Part shown: positions 24,326 to 33,178 of the stretch, piece after piece
How positions within the stretch are numbered: position 1 is the stretch's first letter
Layout: each line of letters opens with the position of its first letter
Source of the DNA: Rhizobium sp. Q54
GTDB taxonomy: Bacteria; Pseudomonadota; Alphaproteobacteria; ATCC43930; CGMCC-115725
Reading direction: 5' to 3'
Assembly: GCA_945861155.1 (NCBI GenBank)
Contig: CAMATN010000025.1
Location: 1 to 48,454 of the forward strand
DNA: 48,454 bases
Notes under the pieces: model-generated
Database searches by the model: none
What the model was told of the DNA's origin: nothing
The model's input: the letters and a program-made list of their open reading frames with translations, nothing else
Translations under genes and position numbers: made by a program

Positions 24326-27300
24326 GTGAACCTATCGACCCCGTTTATCGAGCGGCCGGTCGCGACGACGCTGTTGACGATCGGGGTCGCGCTGGCCGGG
24401 CTCGCCGCATTTTTCCAGCTGCCGGTGTCGCCGCTGCCGCAGGTCGATTTCCCGACGATCTCGGTTGCCGCGCAGATGCCGGGCGCGAGCCCCGAAACAA
24501 TGGCGGCAACGGTCGCGACTCCGCTCGAACGCCATCTCGGGGTCATTGCCGATGTTTCCGAGATGACCTCGTCGAGTACGGTTGGATCGACCCGCATCAC
24601 CTTGCAATTCGGCCTCAGCCGCAACATCGACGGCGCCGCGCGCGACGTGCAGGCGGCGATCAACGCGGCGCGCGCCGACCTGCCGACCAGCCTCAGGAGC
24701 AACCCGACCTACCGCAAGGTCAACCCAGCCGACGCGCCGGTCCTCATTCTGTCGCTGACGTCGAATACGCGGACCCGCGGCCAGATGTACGACGCGGCCT
24801 CGACGATCCTGCAGCCGGCTTTGTCGCAGATCGAGGGCATCGGGCAGGTGACGCTGGGCGGGGCTGCCGCGCCGGCGGTGCGGGTCGAGATCAACCCGAT
24901 GCCGCTGTTCAAATACGGCATCGGCCTCGAAGACGTGCGCGCGGCGATCGCCTCGGCCAACGCGCACAGCCCGAAAGGCGCGATCGAGGATAACGGACGC
25001 AATTTCCAGCTCTACACCAACGACCAGGCGACCACGCCCGAGGATTACCGGCCGCTCGTCATCGCCTATCGCAACGGCGCCCCGGTGCGGCTCAGCGACG
25101 TCGCCGTGGTCGAGGAGGGCCCGGAAAACCTGCGCAACGCCGGGCTCGCCAACGGCAAGCCGGCGGTCCTGGCAATCCTCTACCGCCAGCCCGGCGGCAA
25201 CATCATCGACACGGTCGACCGGGTCAACGGCTTGCTGCCGCAGCTGCGCGCGTCGCTGGGCAACGACATCGACCTCAACGTGGCGCTCGATCGCAGCACG
25301 ACGATCCGCGCCTCGTTGCGCGAGGTCGAGACCACGCTGGCGATCTCGATCGGCCTGGTAATCCTGGTCGTGTTCCTGTTTCTGCGCAACGTGCGCGCCA
25401 CGCTGATCCCCAGCGTCGCGGTCCCGGTGTCGCTGATCGGCACATTTGCGGCGATGCACCTGTTGGGCTACAGCCTCAACAATCTGTCGCTGATGGCGCT
25501 GACGATCTCGACCGGGTTTGTCGTCGACGACGCGATCGTCGTCTTGGAAAACGTCACCCGCCATATCGAAGCGGGCATGAAGCGGCGCGACGCGGCGATC
25601 CTCGGCGCCAGCGAGGTCGGGTTCACGGTCTTGGCGATGAGCCTCAGCCTCATCGCGGTGTTCATACCGATCCTGTTGATGGACGGCGTCGTTGGGCGCC
25701 TGTTCCGCGAGTTCGCGGTGGTGCTGTCGGTGGCGATCCTGATTTCGCTGGTCGTGTCGCTGACCACGACGCCGATGATGTGCGCCCATATCGCGACCCA
25801 CCGGCCCCAGGGCGCAACACCGCGACGGCAATCGCGCTGGCATCAAGCGAGCGAGCGCGCGTTCGCCGCGATGCTCGGCTTTTACGAGCGCACGCTGGTG
25901 CAGGCGCTGCGGTTTCCGGCGCTGGTGCTGCTGATCCTGTTCGCGACGATCGGCCTCAATGTCTACCTCTACATCCTGGTGCCGAAGGGTCTGTTCCCGC
26001 AGCAGGACACCGGCCGCATGATCGGCGGCATCCGGGCCGACCAGAGCATCTCGTTTCAGCTGATGCGCGACAAGCTGACCGAGTTCATCGCGATCATTGG
26101 AGAAGACCCGGCAATCGCCAGCGTCGTCGGCTTTACCGGCGGCGGCCAGACCAATTCCGGCTTTGTGTTCGTGGCGCTGAAGCCGCTGGCCGAGCGCGAC
26201 GCATCGGTCGACCAGGTCATAGGACGGCTGCGGGGCAAGCTCGCCCGGGTTGCGGGCGCGCGGCTCTTTCTGCAGCCGGTGCAGGACATCCGGGTCGGCG
26301 GCCGGCAGAGCAGCGCGCTCTACCAATACACGCTGCGCGGCGACGACCTTCCCCAGCTCTATGAATGGGTGCCGAAGATTACCGCGGAGCTGGAGAAGCT
26401 GACCGAATTGACCGACGTCAATTCCGATCAGGAGCAGAAGGGGCTCGAAAGCAATCTGGTGATCGACCGGGTCACCGCGGCGCGGCTCGGCATAACGATG
26501 TCGCAGATCAACAACACGCTCTATGACGCGTTCGGCCAGCGCCAAGTGTCGACGATCTACATGCCACGCAACCAGTATCACGTCGTGATGGAGGTGGCGC
26601 CCGGCTACCGCCAAAGCCCGGATACGCTGAACCAGATCTATATCAGCACCGGCGGCGGGATCCGCGGCACCCAGGCGACCAACGCACATCCCGGCACGGT
26701 TTCGGCGTCGGCCGGCGGCAATGCCACTAACACCGGCGCCGGGCAAACCGCGGCTCAAGCCGCGCGTGACCGGGCGACCAACGCGCTCGCCAATAGCGGG
26801 CGGGGCTCGGCCTCGACCGGCGCCGCGGTCAGCACCGCGAGCGAGACGATGGTGCCACTATCGGCGATCGCCCGCTACGAGGCCGGCAGCACGCCGCTCG
26901 CGGTCAATCACCAGGGGCTGTTCGTCGCCAGCACGATCTCATTCAACCTGAAGCCCGGCGGCTCGCTCGGCGAGGCGACGCGCGCGATCGAGGAGGCGAT
27001 GGCGCGGTTGCGGGTGCCGGCGACAATCCACGGCAGCTTTCAAGGCACCGCTCAGGTGTTTCAGAAATCGCTCGAGAATCAGCCGATGCTGATCGCGGCG
27101 GCGCTGCTCGCCGTCTATATCGTGCTCGGCGTGCTCTACGAGAGCTTGATCCACCCGATCACGATCCTGTCGACGCTGCCATCGGCCGGGGTCGGCGCGG
27201 TGCTGGCGCTGATGCTGTTCAACACCGAATTCAGCGTCATCGCGCTGATCGGGGTCATTCTGCTGATCGGTATCGTCAAGAAGAACGCGATCATGATGAT

Positions 27301-27649
27301 CGATTTCGCGCTCGCCGCCGAGCGCGGCGAGGGCTTGAACCCGCGCGAGGCAATCTACCGGGCGGCGATCTTGCGCTTCCGGCCGATCATGATGACGACA
27401 ATGGCGGCGATGCTCGGCGCGGTGCCGCTGGCGATTGGCTTTGGCGAGGGCTCCGAACTGCGCCGGCCGCTCGGCATCGCGATTGTCGGCGGTTTGGCGG
27501 TCAGCCAGGTTCTGACGCTCTACACGACCCCGGTCGTCTATCTCTACCTCGACCGCTGGCGACTGTTCGCGCAGCGTCGCTGGGCCGGCAGGCGGGGCGG
27601 GCGATTGGAGGAACGCACCGCCGCGCCGGGGGCCGCGCCGGGGGAATGA
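24326..27649 (+). CDS. RND-type efflux permease (HAE1/MdtB-like)
   Basis: The 1107-residue inner-membrane pump expels toxic compounds with the proton gradient, as part of a tripartite complex with an adaptor and TolC. Family marks: the N-terminus [18 protein letters not shown], the porter domains, the proton-relay helix [14 protein letters not shown] with paired Asp, and the C-terminal half with [20 protein letters not shown] and [14 protein letters not shown]. The start is the GTG at 24326, which gives the typical MdtB-like N-terminus. Residues about 776-841 are an Ala/Ser/Gly/Thr-rich insertion in the second porter region, just before [11 protein letters not shown]. No adaptor gene is adjacent, so the partner must be elsewhere. 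Confidence 0.92.
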   Translation: MNLSTPFIERPVATTLLTIGVALAGLAAFFQLPVSPLPQVDFPTISVAAQMPGASPETMAATVATPLERHLGVIADVSEMTSSSTVGSTRITLQFGLSRNIDGAARDVQAAINAARADLPTSLRSNPTYRKVNPADAPVLILSLTSNTRTRGQMYDAASTILQPALSQIEGIGQVTLGGAAAPAVRVEINPMPLFKYGIGLEDVRAAIASANAHSPKGAIEDNGRNFQLYTNDQATTPEDYRPLVIAYRNGAPVRLSDVAVVEEGPENLRNAGLANGKPAVLAILYRQPGGNIIDTVDRVNGLLPQLRASLGNDIDLNVALDRSTTIRASLREVETTLAISIGLVILVVFLFLRNVRATLIPSVAVPVSLIGTFAAMHLLGYSLNNLSLMALTISTGFVVDDAIVVLENVTRHIEAGMKRRDAAILGASEVGFTVLAMSLSLIAVFIPILLMDGVVGRLFREFAVVLSVAILISLVVSLTTTPMMCAHIATHRPQGATPRRQSRWHQASERAFAAMLGFYERTLVQALRFPALVLLILFATIGLNVYLYILVPKGLFPQQDTGRMIGGIRADQSISFQLMRDKLTEFIAIIGEDPAIASVVGFTGGGQTNSGFVFVALKPLAERDASVDQVIGRLRGKLARVAGARLFLQPVQDIRVGGRQSSALYQYTLRGDDLPQLYEWVPKITAELEKLTELTDVNSDQEQKGLESNLVIDRVTAARLGITMSQINNTLYDAFGQRQVSTIYMPRNQYHVVMEVAPGYRQSPDTLNQIYISTGGGIRGTQATNAHPGTVSASAGGNATNTGAGQTAAQAARDRATNALANSGRGSASTGAAVSTASETMVPLSAIARYEAGSTPLAVNHQGLFVASTISFNLKPGGSLGEATRAIEEAMARLRVPATIHGSFQGTAQVFQKSLENQPMLIAAALLAVYIVLGVLYESLIHPITILSTLPSAGVGAVLALMLFNTEFSVIALIGVILLIGIVKKNAIMMIDFALAAERGEGLNPREAIYRAAILRFRPIMMTTMAAMLGAVPLAIGFGEGSELRRPLGIAIVGGLAVSQVLTLYTTPVVYLYLDRWRLFAQRRWAGRRGGRLEERTAAPGAAPGE

Positions 27650-27667
27650 TTGGCGAATCGCCGGGTG

Positions 27668-28033
27668 CTACCGCGCCGGATTTAGCCGCCGGCAGATCGA
27701 CACCGCAGTCCCCGCCGCGTCCGGTTGGCTCCACATCGCGATCGAACCGGGCGGGCACCGCGCCGGCGCGGCGGCCGACATCGCGGTAGAAGCGGGCGGC
27801 TCGGCGGGCGGAGCAGCCGGCTTGGCTGGCGAGGCTTCGGGCAATGCCGGCGTGGCCGGAGCTCCGGTCAGGCTCGGCGCCAGTGCGACGGGTCCCGCCA
27901 GCGTCTCTGCCGTAATCGGCGAATCTGGTATCCTGGCGGCGTCGGCGGCCGGTTCCTTTATTGGGGAGCACGCGCCAAGCCAGGGGGCCAGGGACAGGGC
28001 GAAAACGATCAAGCATTTGTCAAAACCCGGCAC
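27668..28033 (-). CDS. Small Pro/Ala-rich lipoprotein
   Basis: The 121-residue protein starts at a GTG (28033) with gggagg a few bases upstream. It has a type II signal peptide ending in the lipobox LGAC (Cys22), after FALSLAPW. The rest is Ala/Pro-rich and probably disordered (PALPEASPAKPAAPPAEPPA). The last 30 residues contain two Cys (CPPGSIAMW, SICRR) that could form a disulfide. The residue after Cys is Ser, which favours the outer membrane. No family is recognised. It is convergent with the RND gene, 18 bases away, and divergent from the Tyr-rich locus. Confidence 0.65.
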   Translation of the reverse strand: MPGFDKCLIVFALSLAPWLGACSPIKEPAADAARIPDSPITAETLAGPVALAPSLTGAPATPALPEASPAKPAAPPAEPPASTAMSAAAPARCPPGSIAMWSQPDAAGTAVSICRRLNPAR

Positions 28034-28355
28034 CCCATCCTCCCTCTGCTGCGCCGCGAGATTACAGCTTGCCCGCCCTCAGGACGCGCCCTTCCTGCAA
28101 TGCCCGGTCGGCATGCCGTCGCAGGTGCTTCCCTTCGCCGTGCAGCCCCCCGTTCTTCCGCGTCGGATGGTGAAAGGCAGGCCCGGCAAAAATCAACTCC
28201 CAAAAATCAACTCAAGGTGACGATGTTTCTTGACGAGCAATCGTCACCCGCGCTTAGCTAACTACATCTGGATAAGCGCCCCCGCCCCCACTCCGGCTAA
28301 CGCTCGAGCGCGGGCAGGTGGGTGACAGGGTCGACGTCCTACCGCCGGTGATGCC
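28034..28355. other. Spacer upstream of the Tyr-rich repeat gene
   Basis: These 322 bases hold no convincing gene. A short minus-strand frame (about 28072-28207, TTG start) reads GPAFHHPTRKNGGLHGEGK and is unrecognised. An imperfect direct repeat (aaaaatcaactc) occurs at 28189 and 28203. The promoter of the Tyr-rich gene should lie here, but no clear -35/-10 pair or strong ribosome site is visible. Confidence 0.5.
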
Positions 28356-28925
28356 ATGGCAATCGACACCAAATATTATTATTACGCTTACGAGAACGTC
28401 AGCGGCGATCAATACTGGGGCTATGTCTACGCTGACAGCTCCTATGGTTATTACGATGGGTACTATCGGTCCTATTACAGCGAGACCGGCGGCACCTGGT
28501 CCTATAACATTACCGACGCGGTATATCTCGGCTACGATTCGTCATTGACCGGTTACAACTACGTCTACTCCTATTATGACGGCGAAACCGGCCAGTACGA
28601 CACGCCCTATTATTACGCCAACGGCTACGCCTCCGGTTATTACGGCTTGACGTCGGAATCGGATTATGTCGATTTTGGCAGCGGCACCAACAGTTATTTC
28701 GGGGACGGTTATTACGAGGCGGACGCGCCAGCGTCAAAGACAGATATCAATATTATTATTACGCTTACGAGAACGTCAGCGGCGATCAATACTGGGGCTA
28801 TGTCTACGCTGACAGCTCCTATGGTTATTACGATGGGTACTATAGGTCCTATTATAGCGAGACCGGCGGCACCTGGTCCTATAACATTACCGACGCGGTA
28901 TATCTCGGCTACGATTCGTCATTAA
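28356..28925 (+). CDS. Tyr-rich tandem-repeat protein, first unit, then frameshifted
   Basis: The frame opens MAIDTKYYYYAYENVSGDQY and contains one complete repeat unit (to about residue 126), with roughly one Tyr in three or four residues plus Gly, Asp and Ser. Unit marks are GYDSSLTGYNYV, YYDGETGQYDTP, GYASGYYGL and GDGYYEADA. At the junction with unit 2 the frame slips at about 28749 (aaa in unit 1, aa in unit 2), so the last ~60 residues of this frame are nonsense and it stops at 28925. There is no signal peptide, membrane helix or known domain. The protein is unrecognised; a secreted or surface structural role is only a guess from composition. The ribosome site is weak. Confidence 0.55.
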   Translation: MAIDTKYYYYAYENVSGDQYWGYVYADSSYGYYDGYYRSYYSETGGTWSYNITDAVYLGYDSSLTGYNYVYSYYDGETGQYDTPYYYANGYASGYYGLTSESDYVDFGSGTNSYFGDGYYEADAPASKTDINIIITLTRTSAAINTGAMSTLTAPMVITMGTIGPIIARPAAPGPITLPTRYISATIRH

Positions 28926-30240
28926 CCGGCTACAACTACGTCTACTCCTATTATGACGGCGAAACCGGCCAGTACGACACGCCCTATGATTACGCCAACG
29001 GCTACGCCTCCGGTTATTACGGACTGACATCGGAATCGGATTATGTCGATTTCGGCAGCGGTACCAACAGTTATTTCGGGGACGGCTATTACGAGGCGGA
29101 CGCGACGACCGACACGATCTTCTACTATTACGCATACAATACCGGCAGCGGCGATTATTACTGGGGTTCGGTCTACGACGACGGCACATACGGCTATTAT
29201 GAGAGCTACTGGAATTATTATAATTATCCCGACGACGACGGCGTCGGCTATACGTATTATTATATTTACGATTCGGTAAGCCTGGGCTACGATTCATCGC
29301 TGACCGGCTACAACTATGTCAGCCTCTACTACGACGGCGAAACCGGCCAGTACGACACGCCTTATTACTACGAGAGAGGCTATCCCTCCGGTTATGACGG
29401 CCTCGACTCGGAGTACGATTCGGTCGATTTCGGGAGCGGTACCTATGACTATTTCGGCTACGGCTATTACGAGGCGGACGCACGCACGCCAGACACGATC
29501 TTCTACTACTACACATACAATACCGGCAGCGGCGACTATTATTGGGGATCGGTCTACGACGATGGCAGATACGGCTATTATGAGAGCTACTGGAATTACT
29601 ACAATTACCCAGACGATGACGGCGTCGGCTATACTTATTATTATATATACGATTCGGTAAGCCTGGGCTATGATTCATCGCTGACCGGCTACAATTACGT
29701 CAGTCTCTACTACGACGGCGAAACCGGCCAGTACGACACCCCAAATTACTACGCAAGCGGTTATGCCTCCGGCTATAGCGGCCTTGGCTCGGAATATGAT
29801 TCGGTCAATTTCAACAGCAGCACCAGTGATTATTTCGGCTATGGTTATTATGAGGCGGACGCGAAAAATGACACGATCTTCTACTATTACACATACAATA
29901 CCGGCAGCGGCGATTATTACTGGGTTTCGGTCTACGATGACGGCAGATACGGCTATTATGAGAGCTACTGGAATTATTACAATTATCCCGACGATGACGG
30001 CGTCGGCTATACATATTATTACATTTACGATTCGTTGAGCCTGGGCTACGATTCATCGCTGACTGGGTACAACTACGTCAGCCTTTATTATAACGGCGAG
30101 ACCGGTCAGTACGATACGCCTTATTACTACGAGCGCGGCTACGCTTCCGGCTACAACGGCCTGGGTTGGGAGTTTGATTCGGTGGATTTCGGCACCGGCA
30201 TATACGACTATTTCGGTTATGGCTATTATGAAGCGGACGC
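28374..30240 (+). repeat. Five tandem coding repeats of ~126 codons (Tyr-rich)
   Basis: Equivalent points are at 28374 (unit 1), 28751 (unit 2), 29120 (unit 3), 29501 (unit 4) and 29879 (unit 5). The spacings are 377, 369, 381 and 378 bases; only the first is not a multiple of three. Units 1 and 2 form one subtype (NVSGDQYWGYVY, ETGGTWSYNITDA); units 3-5 form another (NTGSGDYYW, YPDDDGVGY). The tat/tac content makes this region clearly less GC-rich than its surroundings. Confidence 0.9.
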
Positions 30241-30454
30241 GTCCTTTCGGTTGTTCGCCAGTGCGTCCCAATCGGCCGACGACCGAGGTAGCAGCTACAG
30301 TTTTGCAGATATCATTGAGTCTGGGTATCCCGGCCGCCTCGATAGTTCAAACTATACCGAGGACGGCTCCGCCTCCAGCAACAACGAGCTGAGGTCGGAA
30401 TTTGATTACGTCCATGTCGGCGCCTATATCTATAATCATCTCGACAACGGCTAG
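28751..30454 (+). pseudogene. Tyr-rich tandem-repeat protein, units 2-5 and C-terminal tail (no own start)
   Basis: From 28751 the frame two bases over stays open for 568 codons and encodes units 2 to 5 and a 70-residue tail. It has no ATG or GTG until a TTG at 30035, which would make only the last 139 residues. Units 3-5 share IFYYYxYNTGSGDYYW, NYYNYPDDDGVGYTYYY and SLGYDSSLTGYNYVSLYY; each ends GYGYYEADA. The tail (FRLFASASQSADDRGSS..., ending YIYNHLDNG) looks like a decayed unit. Units 1 and 2 differ at 11 of about 355 bases, 10 of them silent in this frame, so the frame has been under protein selection. With one base restored at 28749 the gene would encode about 699 residues. Confidence 0.6.
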
Positions 30455-30534
30455 AGACTGTCGGGATTATTTTCGGCGCGGCCTCTCGGGAATAGGGGCG
30501 GTGGCGGTGGCTATAGCCCTCACCCTCACCCGGA

Positions 30535-30921
30535 TCAGTTGACCCCGTCGAGCAAGGCGCCGATGGCGCCGAGCAGTTCGCCCGGGCGATAGGGCTTGCG
30601 CAGCACTGGCCCCTGCAGTTCGCTGTGGCGGTTTTCACGGATCAGATTCGCGAAGCCGGTGGCGTAGAGCACGCCCAGCCGGGGTCGCAGCAAGCGCGCC
30701 GCCCGAGCAAAATCGATCCCGTCGAGCCGCCCCGGCATCACGACATCGGTGAAGATCGCGTCGATCTGCAGATCGGGATGCGCCAGCAGCAGACGGTGCG
30801 CCTCGTCGCCATTGGCCGCCTCAATGACGCGATACCCGGCCGCCTCAAGGATTGTGAGCGCCAGATCGCGCACGTCGCGATCGTCGTCGACGACAAGGAT
30901 GGTTTTTGCCGCTTGATTCAT
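30535..30921 (-). CDS. Receiver-only response regulator
   Basis: The 128-residue protein is a lone CheY-like receiver domain. The acidic pocket is VDDDRD (Asp12/Asp13), the phosphorylation site is Asp59 in IFTDVVMPG, the switch Thr is in YATGFAN, and the conserved Lys is in LRKPYRP. There is no output domain. Receivers with this sequence style (ending in the FxxxxL/KPYRPxEL pattern) often pair with hybrid or PAS-type histidine kinases in alphaproteobacteria. No kinase gene is adjacent, so the partner is unknown. It is divergent from the GNAT gene and lies just after the Tyr-rich locus; a functional link is not shown. Confidence 0.88.
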   Translation of the reverse strand: MNQAAKTILVVDDDRDVRDLALTILEAAGYRVIEAANGDEAHRLLLAHPDLQIDAIFTDVVMPGRLDGIDFARAARLLRPRLGVLYATGFANLIRENRHSELQGPVLRKPYRPGELLGAIGALLDGVN

Positions 30922-31033
30922 CTGTCCGCACTGAGGACCCTACCGTCACAACGGCTTGGCAGTCCGATCGCTCCGATCGTACCGCCGTATTCAGGATATT
31001 GTCGCACTGTCGGGAAAACTTGAGGAGTGACCG

Positions 31034-31891
31034 GTGGCTCTGACCTTACGCGCGATCGAGCCCGGCGATGTGCCGGCCGCCGGGAGGATCTGTCACGATG
31101 CCTTCCGGGCCATCGCCGCGCAGCATAATTTCCCGCCCGATTTCGCCGATCCCGAGGTGGCGACCGGCCTCCTCTCGCATTTGAATGGGCATCCCGGCTA
31201 CTACGGCGTCGTTGCCGAGATCGACGGCGCCGTGGTCGGCAGCAATTTTGTCGACGAGCGTGCGGCGATCGTCGGGCTCGGGCCGATCACGGTCGCCCCC
31301 GATGTGCAGAACCGGGGCGTCGGCACGGCGCTGATGACGCACATGATCGAGCGCGCGGCGCGCAGCCGGGCGGCCGGGCTGCGACTCATGCAATCGGGCT
31401 ATCATGCCCGCTCGCTATGCCTCTACACAAAGCTCGGCTTTGTCGTGCGCGAGCCGCTGGTCAACCTGCAGGGTCCGCCGCTGGGGACCCGCATCCCCGG
31501 TTGCGCGGTGCGCCCGGCGACCCGCGACGATGCCGAGGCCTGCGAGCTTGTGTGCCATGCGGTGCACGGTCACGAACGCGGCCAGGACCTGCGCGAGGCG
31601 ATCGACGAGGGGACCGCGTCGGTGGTCGAGCGCGCCGGCCGGATTACCGGCTATACGACACAGATCGCCTATTTCGGCCATGCCGTCGCCCTGACGATCG
31701 AGGATCTAAAGGCATTGATCGCCGCGGCGCCGTCGTTTGGCGGACCCGGTTTTCTGCTGCCGAGCCGCAATTCCGAATTGTTCGGGTGGTGCATCGACAA
31801 TGGCCTGCGGATGATCCAGCCGATGAACCTGATGACCATCGGGCTGTACAACGAACCGCGCGGCGCCTATCTGCCGTCCATCCTGTTCTGA
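31034..31891 (+). CDS. GNAT family N-acetyltransferase
   Basis: The 285-residue protein has an N-terminal GNAT domain with acetyl-CoA motif A (VAPDVQNRGVGTALM, about residues 91-105) and motif B (CLYTKLGFVVREP). The second half (CAVRPATRDDAEACELVC... LYNEPRGAYLPS) looks like a GNAT-like dimer or specificity domain without a clear acetyl-CoA motif, as in two-domain family members that end in a substrate-free second lobe. The acceptor substrate is unknown. The GTG start at 31034 is supported by GAGGAG at 31022-31027. The gene is followed by a palindromic element. Confidence 0.85.
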   Translation: MALTLRAIEPGDVPAAGRICHDAFRAIAAQHNFPPDFADPEVATGLLSHLNGHPGYYGVVAEIDGAVVGSNFVDERAAIVGLGPITVAPDVQNRGVGTALMTHMIERAARSRAAGLRLMQSGYHARSLCLYTKLGFVVREPLVNLQGPPLGTRIPGCAVRPATRDDAEACELVCHAVHGHERGQDLREAIDEGTASVVERAGRITGYTTQIAYFGHAVALTIEDLKALIAAAPSFGGPGFLLPSRNSELFGWCIDNGLRMIQPMNLMTIGLYNEPRGAYLPSILF

Positions 31892-31930
31892 AAGGATGTG
31901 AATGAATGGGCGTTCGGCTGGATCAGCGCC

Positions 31931-32046
31931 GTGCGTCCTTCGAGACGCCCGCGTTGCGGGCTCCTCAGGATGAGGTTCTTTCTTAATGCCATCAAAGACA
32001 TACCCTCATCCTGAGGAGGCGCGAAGCGCCGTCTCGAAGGACGCGC
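31931..32046. repeat. 116-bp palindromic element, copy 1
   Basis: The element starts gtgcgtccttcgagacgccc and ends in its complement (ggcgtctcgaaggacgc type). Inner arms (ctcctcaggatgagg / cctcatcctgaggag) also pair. Copy 2 lies at 47222-47337 in the same orientation with about 90% identity. This element family is abundant in Bradyrhizobium-like genomes. Confidence 0.85.
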
Positions 32047-32149
32047 GATCGTGTTGCAGCCGGTCTTTTGCCATCCGCTGGATTGATTCGCAAGCTGAGC
32101 GGGCATGGCCCGATCAGAACCGCCAGTGCCGGTGAATGTTATAAATTTC

Positions 32150-32222
32150 ACGACGACGACACAGAGGGCACTGAGGGTGGGTTATCTTCGTCGTGCCGGC
32201 GTGTCTCCATGGTGAATTCTTG
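32150..32222. other. Repeat-like spacer segment of the accatggagacacg type
   Basis: Read on the minus strand, this segment (gaattcaccatggagacacg ... ccctctgtgtcgtcg) resembles a short sequence that I recall as recurring in intergenic regions of unrelated bacteria, where it yields spurious METRRH-type reading frames. It ends exactly where the next gene probably starts. The 301-328 bases between 31892 and that start hold only this and the palindromic element. Confidence 0.35.
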
Positions 32223-32831
32223 ATCCTCACGCCAATACCCCCTCAACGTCTCGACGTCGCCCTCGACCGTTTCGCCGGGAAATTGCACGATGCGCCCGCG
32301 CGTGCCGCTTTTGCCCGGATACGCGCGACCGCGGCCGAGCGTGCCGAAGGCACCGTGGCCGAAACACACCGAGAGCAAGCGCTGGCGCTGGCGCGGCAGT
32401 ACGGCATGGAAGCCCACCCTGCCGGCACGGCGTGCGCGTTCAACTGGGACGGCGCCGCCCTCGATGGCGATACCGAAGCCTATGTGATCCTGCACGAGGC
32501 GGCGCATTTTGTGCTGGCCCCGCCCGAACGCCGAACCCTCATTGATTTCGGCCTCGGTCCCGGGCCGGATACGACCGACCGCGCCGCCGCGGAGCGGGCC
32601 GCGATCGTGCCGATCCTCAAGCGCGAGGCAGACGAGGCCGCCGCCTCGCTATTGGGTATTTTATGGGAGGCGGCGCTCGGGCACCCGGCGCTCGCATCGT
32701 TTCTCGATCAGAACTGGCTCGAGGGGCTGGACCGCTCGGCGGCGCCTCATTTCACCGCGGTGCTGACTCGGCTACGGCGAAGTCTCCCGACGGAAGCCGC
32801 GTTTCACTTGTCGGCGCGAGAGATCCGATAG
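32220..32831 (+). CDS. HEXXH protein resembling elongation factor P hydroxylase (EpmC)
   Basis: The product has 203 residues from the TTG at 32220 (ggtga upstream) or 212 from a GTG at 32193, which lies within repeat-like sequence. Its core reads VILHEAAHFVLAPPERRTLIDFG (in two overlapping parts), with HEAAH at residues 92-96. From memory, E. coli EpmC, which hydroxylates the modified lysine of EF-P, has a similar LHE..HW...ARRELVDFG pattern. The following EADEAAASLLGILWE segment could supply the third ligand, as EWL-type sequence does in EpmC. The match covers one motif only, so an unrelated zinc or iron protein is possible. No efp, epmA or epmB gene is nearby. Confidence 0.5.
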   Translation: MILTPIPPQRLDVALDRFAGKLHDAPARAAFARIRATAAERAEGTVAETHREQALALARQYGMEAHPAGTACAFNWDGAALDGDTEAYVILHEAAHFVLAPPERRTLIDFGLGPGPDTTDRAAAERAAIVPILKREADEAAASLLGILWEAALGHPALASFLDQNWLEGLDRSAAPHFTAVLTRLRRSLPTEAAFHLSAREIR

Positions 32832-33178
32832 GGCGACGGCCGGGGATTGCGCGCCAATTTATCGCGCCAGCGCATCAAGGCGCGGCTGCACGACGGCTCG
32901 GTCGCCGCAACCCTGGCGTCGCGCGCCGGGAAGACTGGCGGATCGAGCCGTGCCGTGCGCCAGCAGGCAGGCTCGCTGCGGGGCTTGCCGAATCCGATCG
33001 TGGCGAGCTCTTGTTCGGCGCTGGTCATATCAACCGCCCCAACAATTGAAATCGCTTGCAAACATCGCGCCGCCGCCGAAGGTTCCAGCCGGGTTGCAAC
33101 CGACACTCGAACGCCTCGGACGGCTCTGAAAGGGGCCGGCGCCGGAACGGGGGGGTGGACGGCGATGTTGGGGCGGGT
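32832..33178. other. Spacer without a supported gene
   Basis: These 347 bases contain overlapping frames on both strands but none with recognisable protein character. The best is a minus-strand frame of about 74 residues starting near 33028 (MTSAEQELATIGFGKPRSEP...), with a gggg-rich stretch upstream; it is unrecognised. The promoter for the BrkB-type gene should be at the right end. Confidence 0.4.

Noticed and set aside
24332-26758. 808-residue minus-strand frame
   Set aside because: It is antisense to the RND permease and extremely Arg/Asp/Gln-rich without any domain.
28510-30056. Arg/Asn-rich minus-strand frames and Ile/Thr-rich plus-strand frames in the Tyr-rich locus
   Set aside because: They are alternate readings of the tat/tac-rich repeats. 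The silent-site pattern between units 1 and 2 supports only the Tyr-rich frame.
28374-30240. CRISPR array or satellite DNA
   Set aside because: The period is about 378 bases, the units are coding and keep the reading frame apart from one junction, and there are no short repeats with unique spacers.
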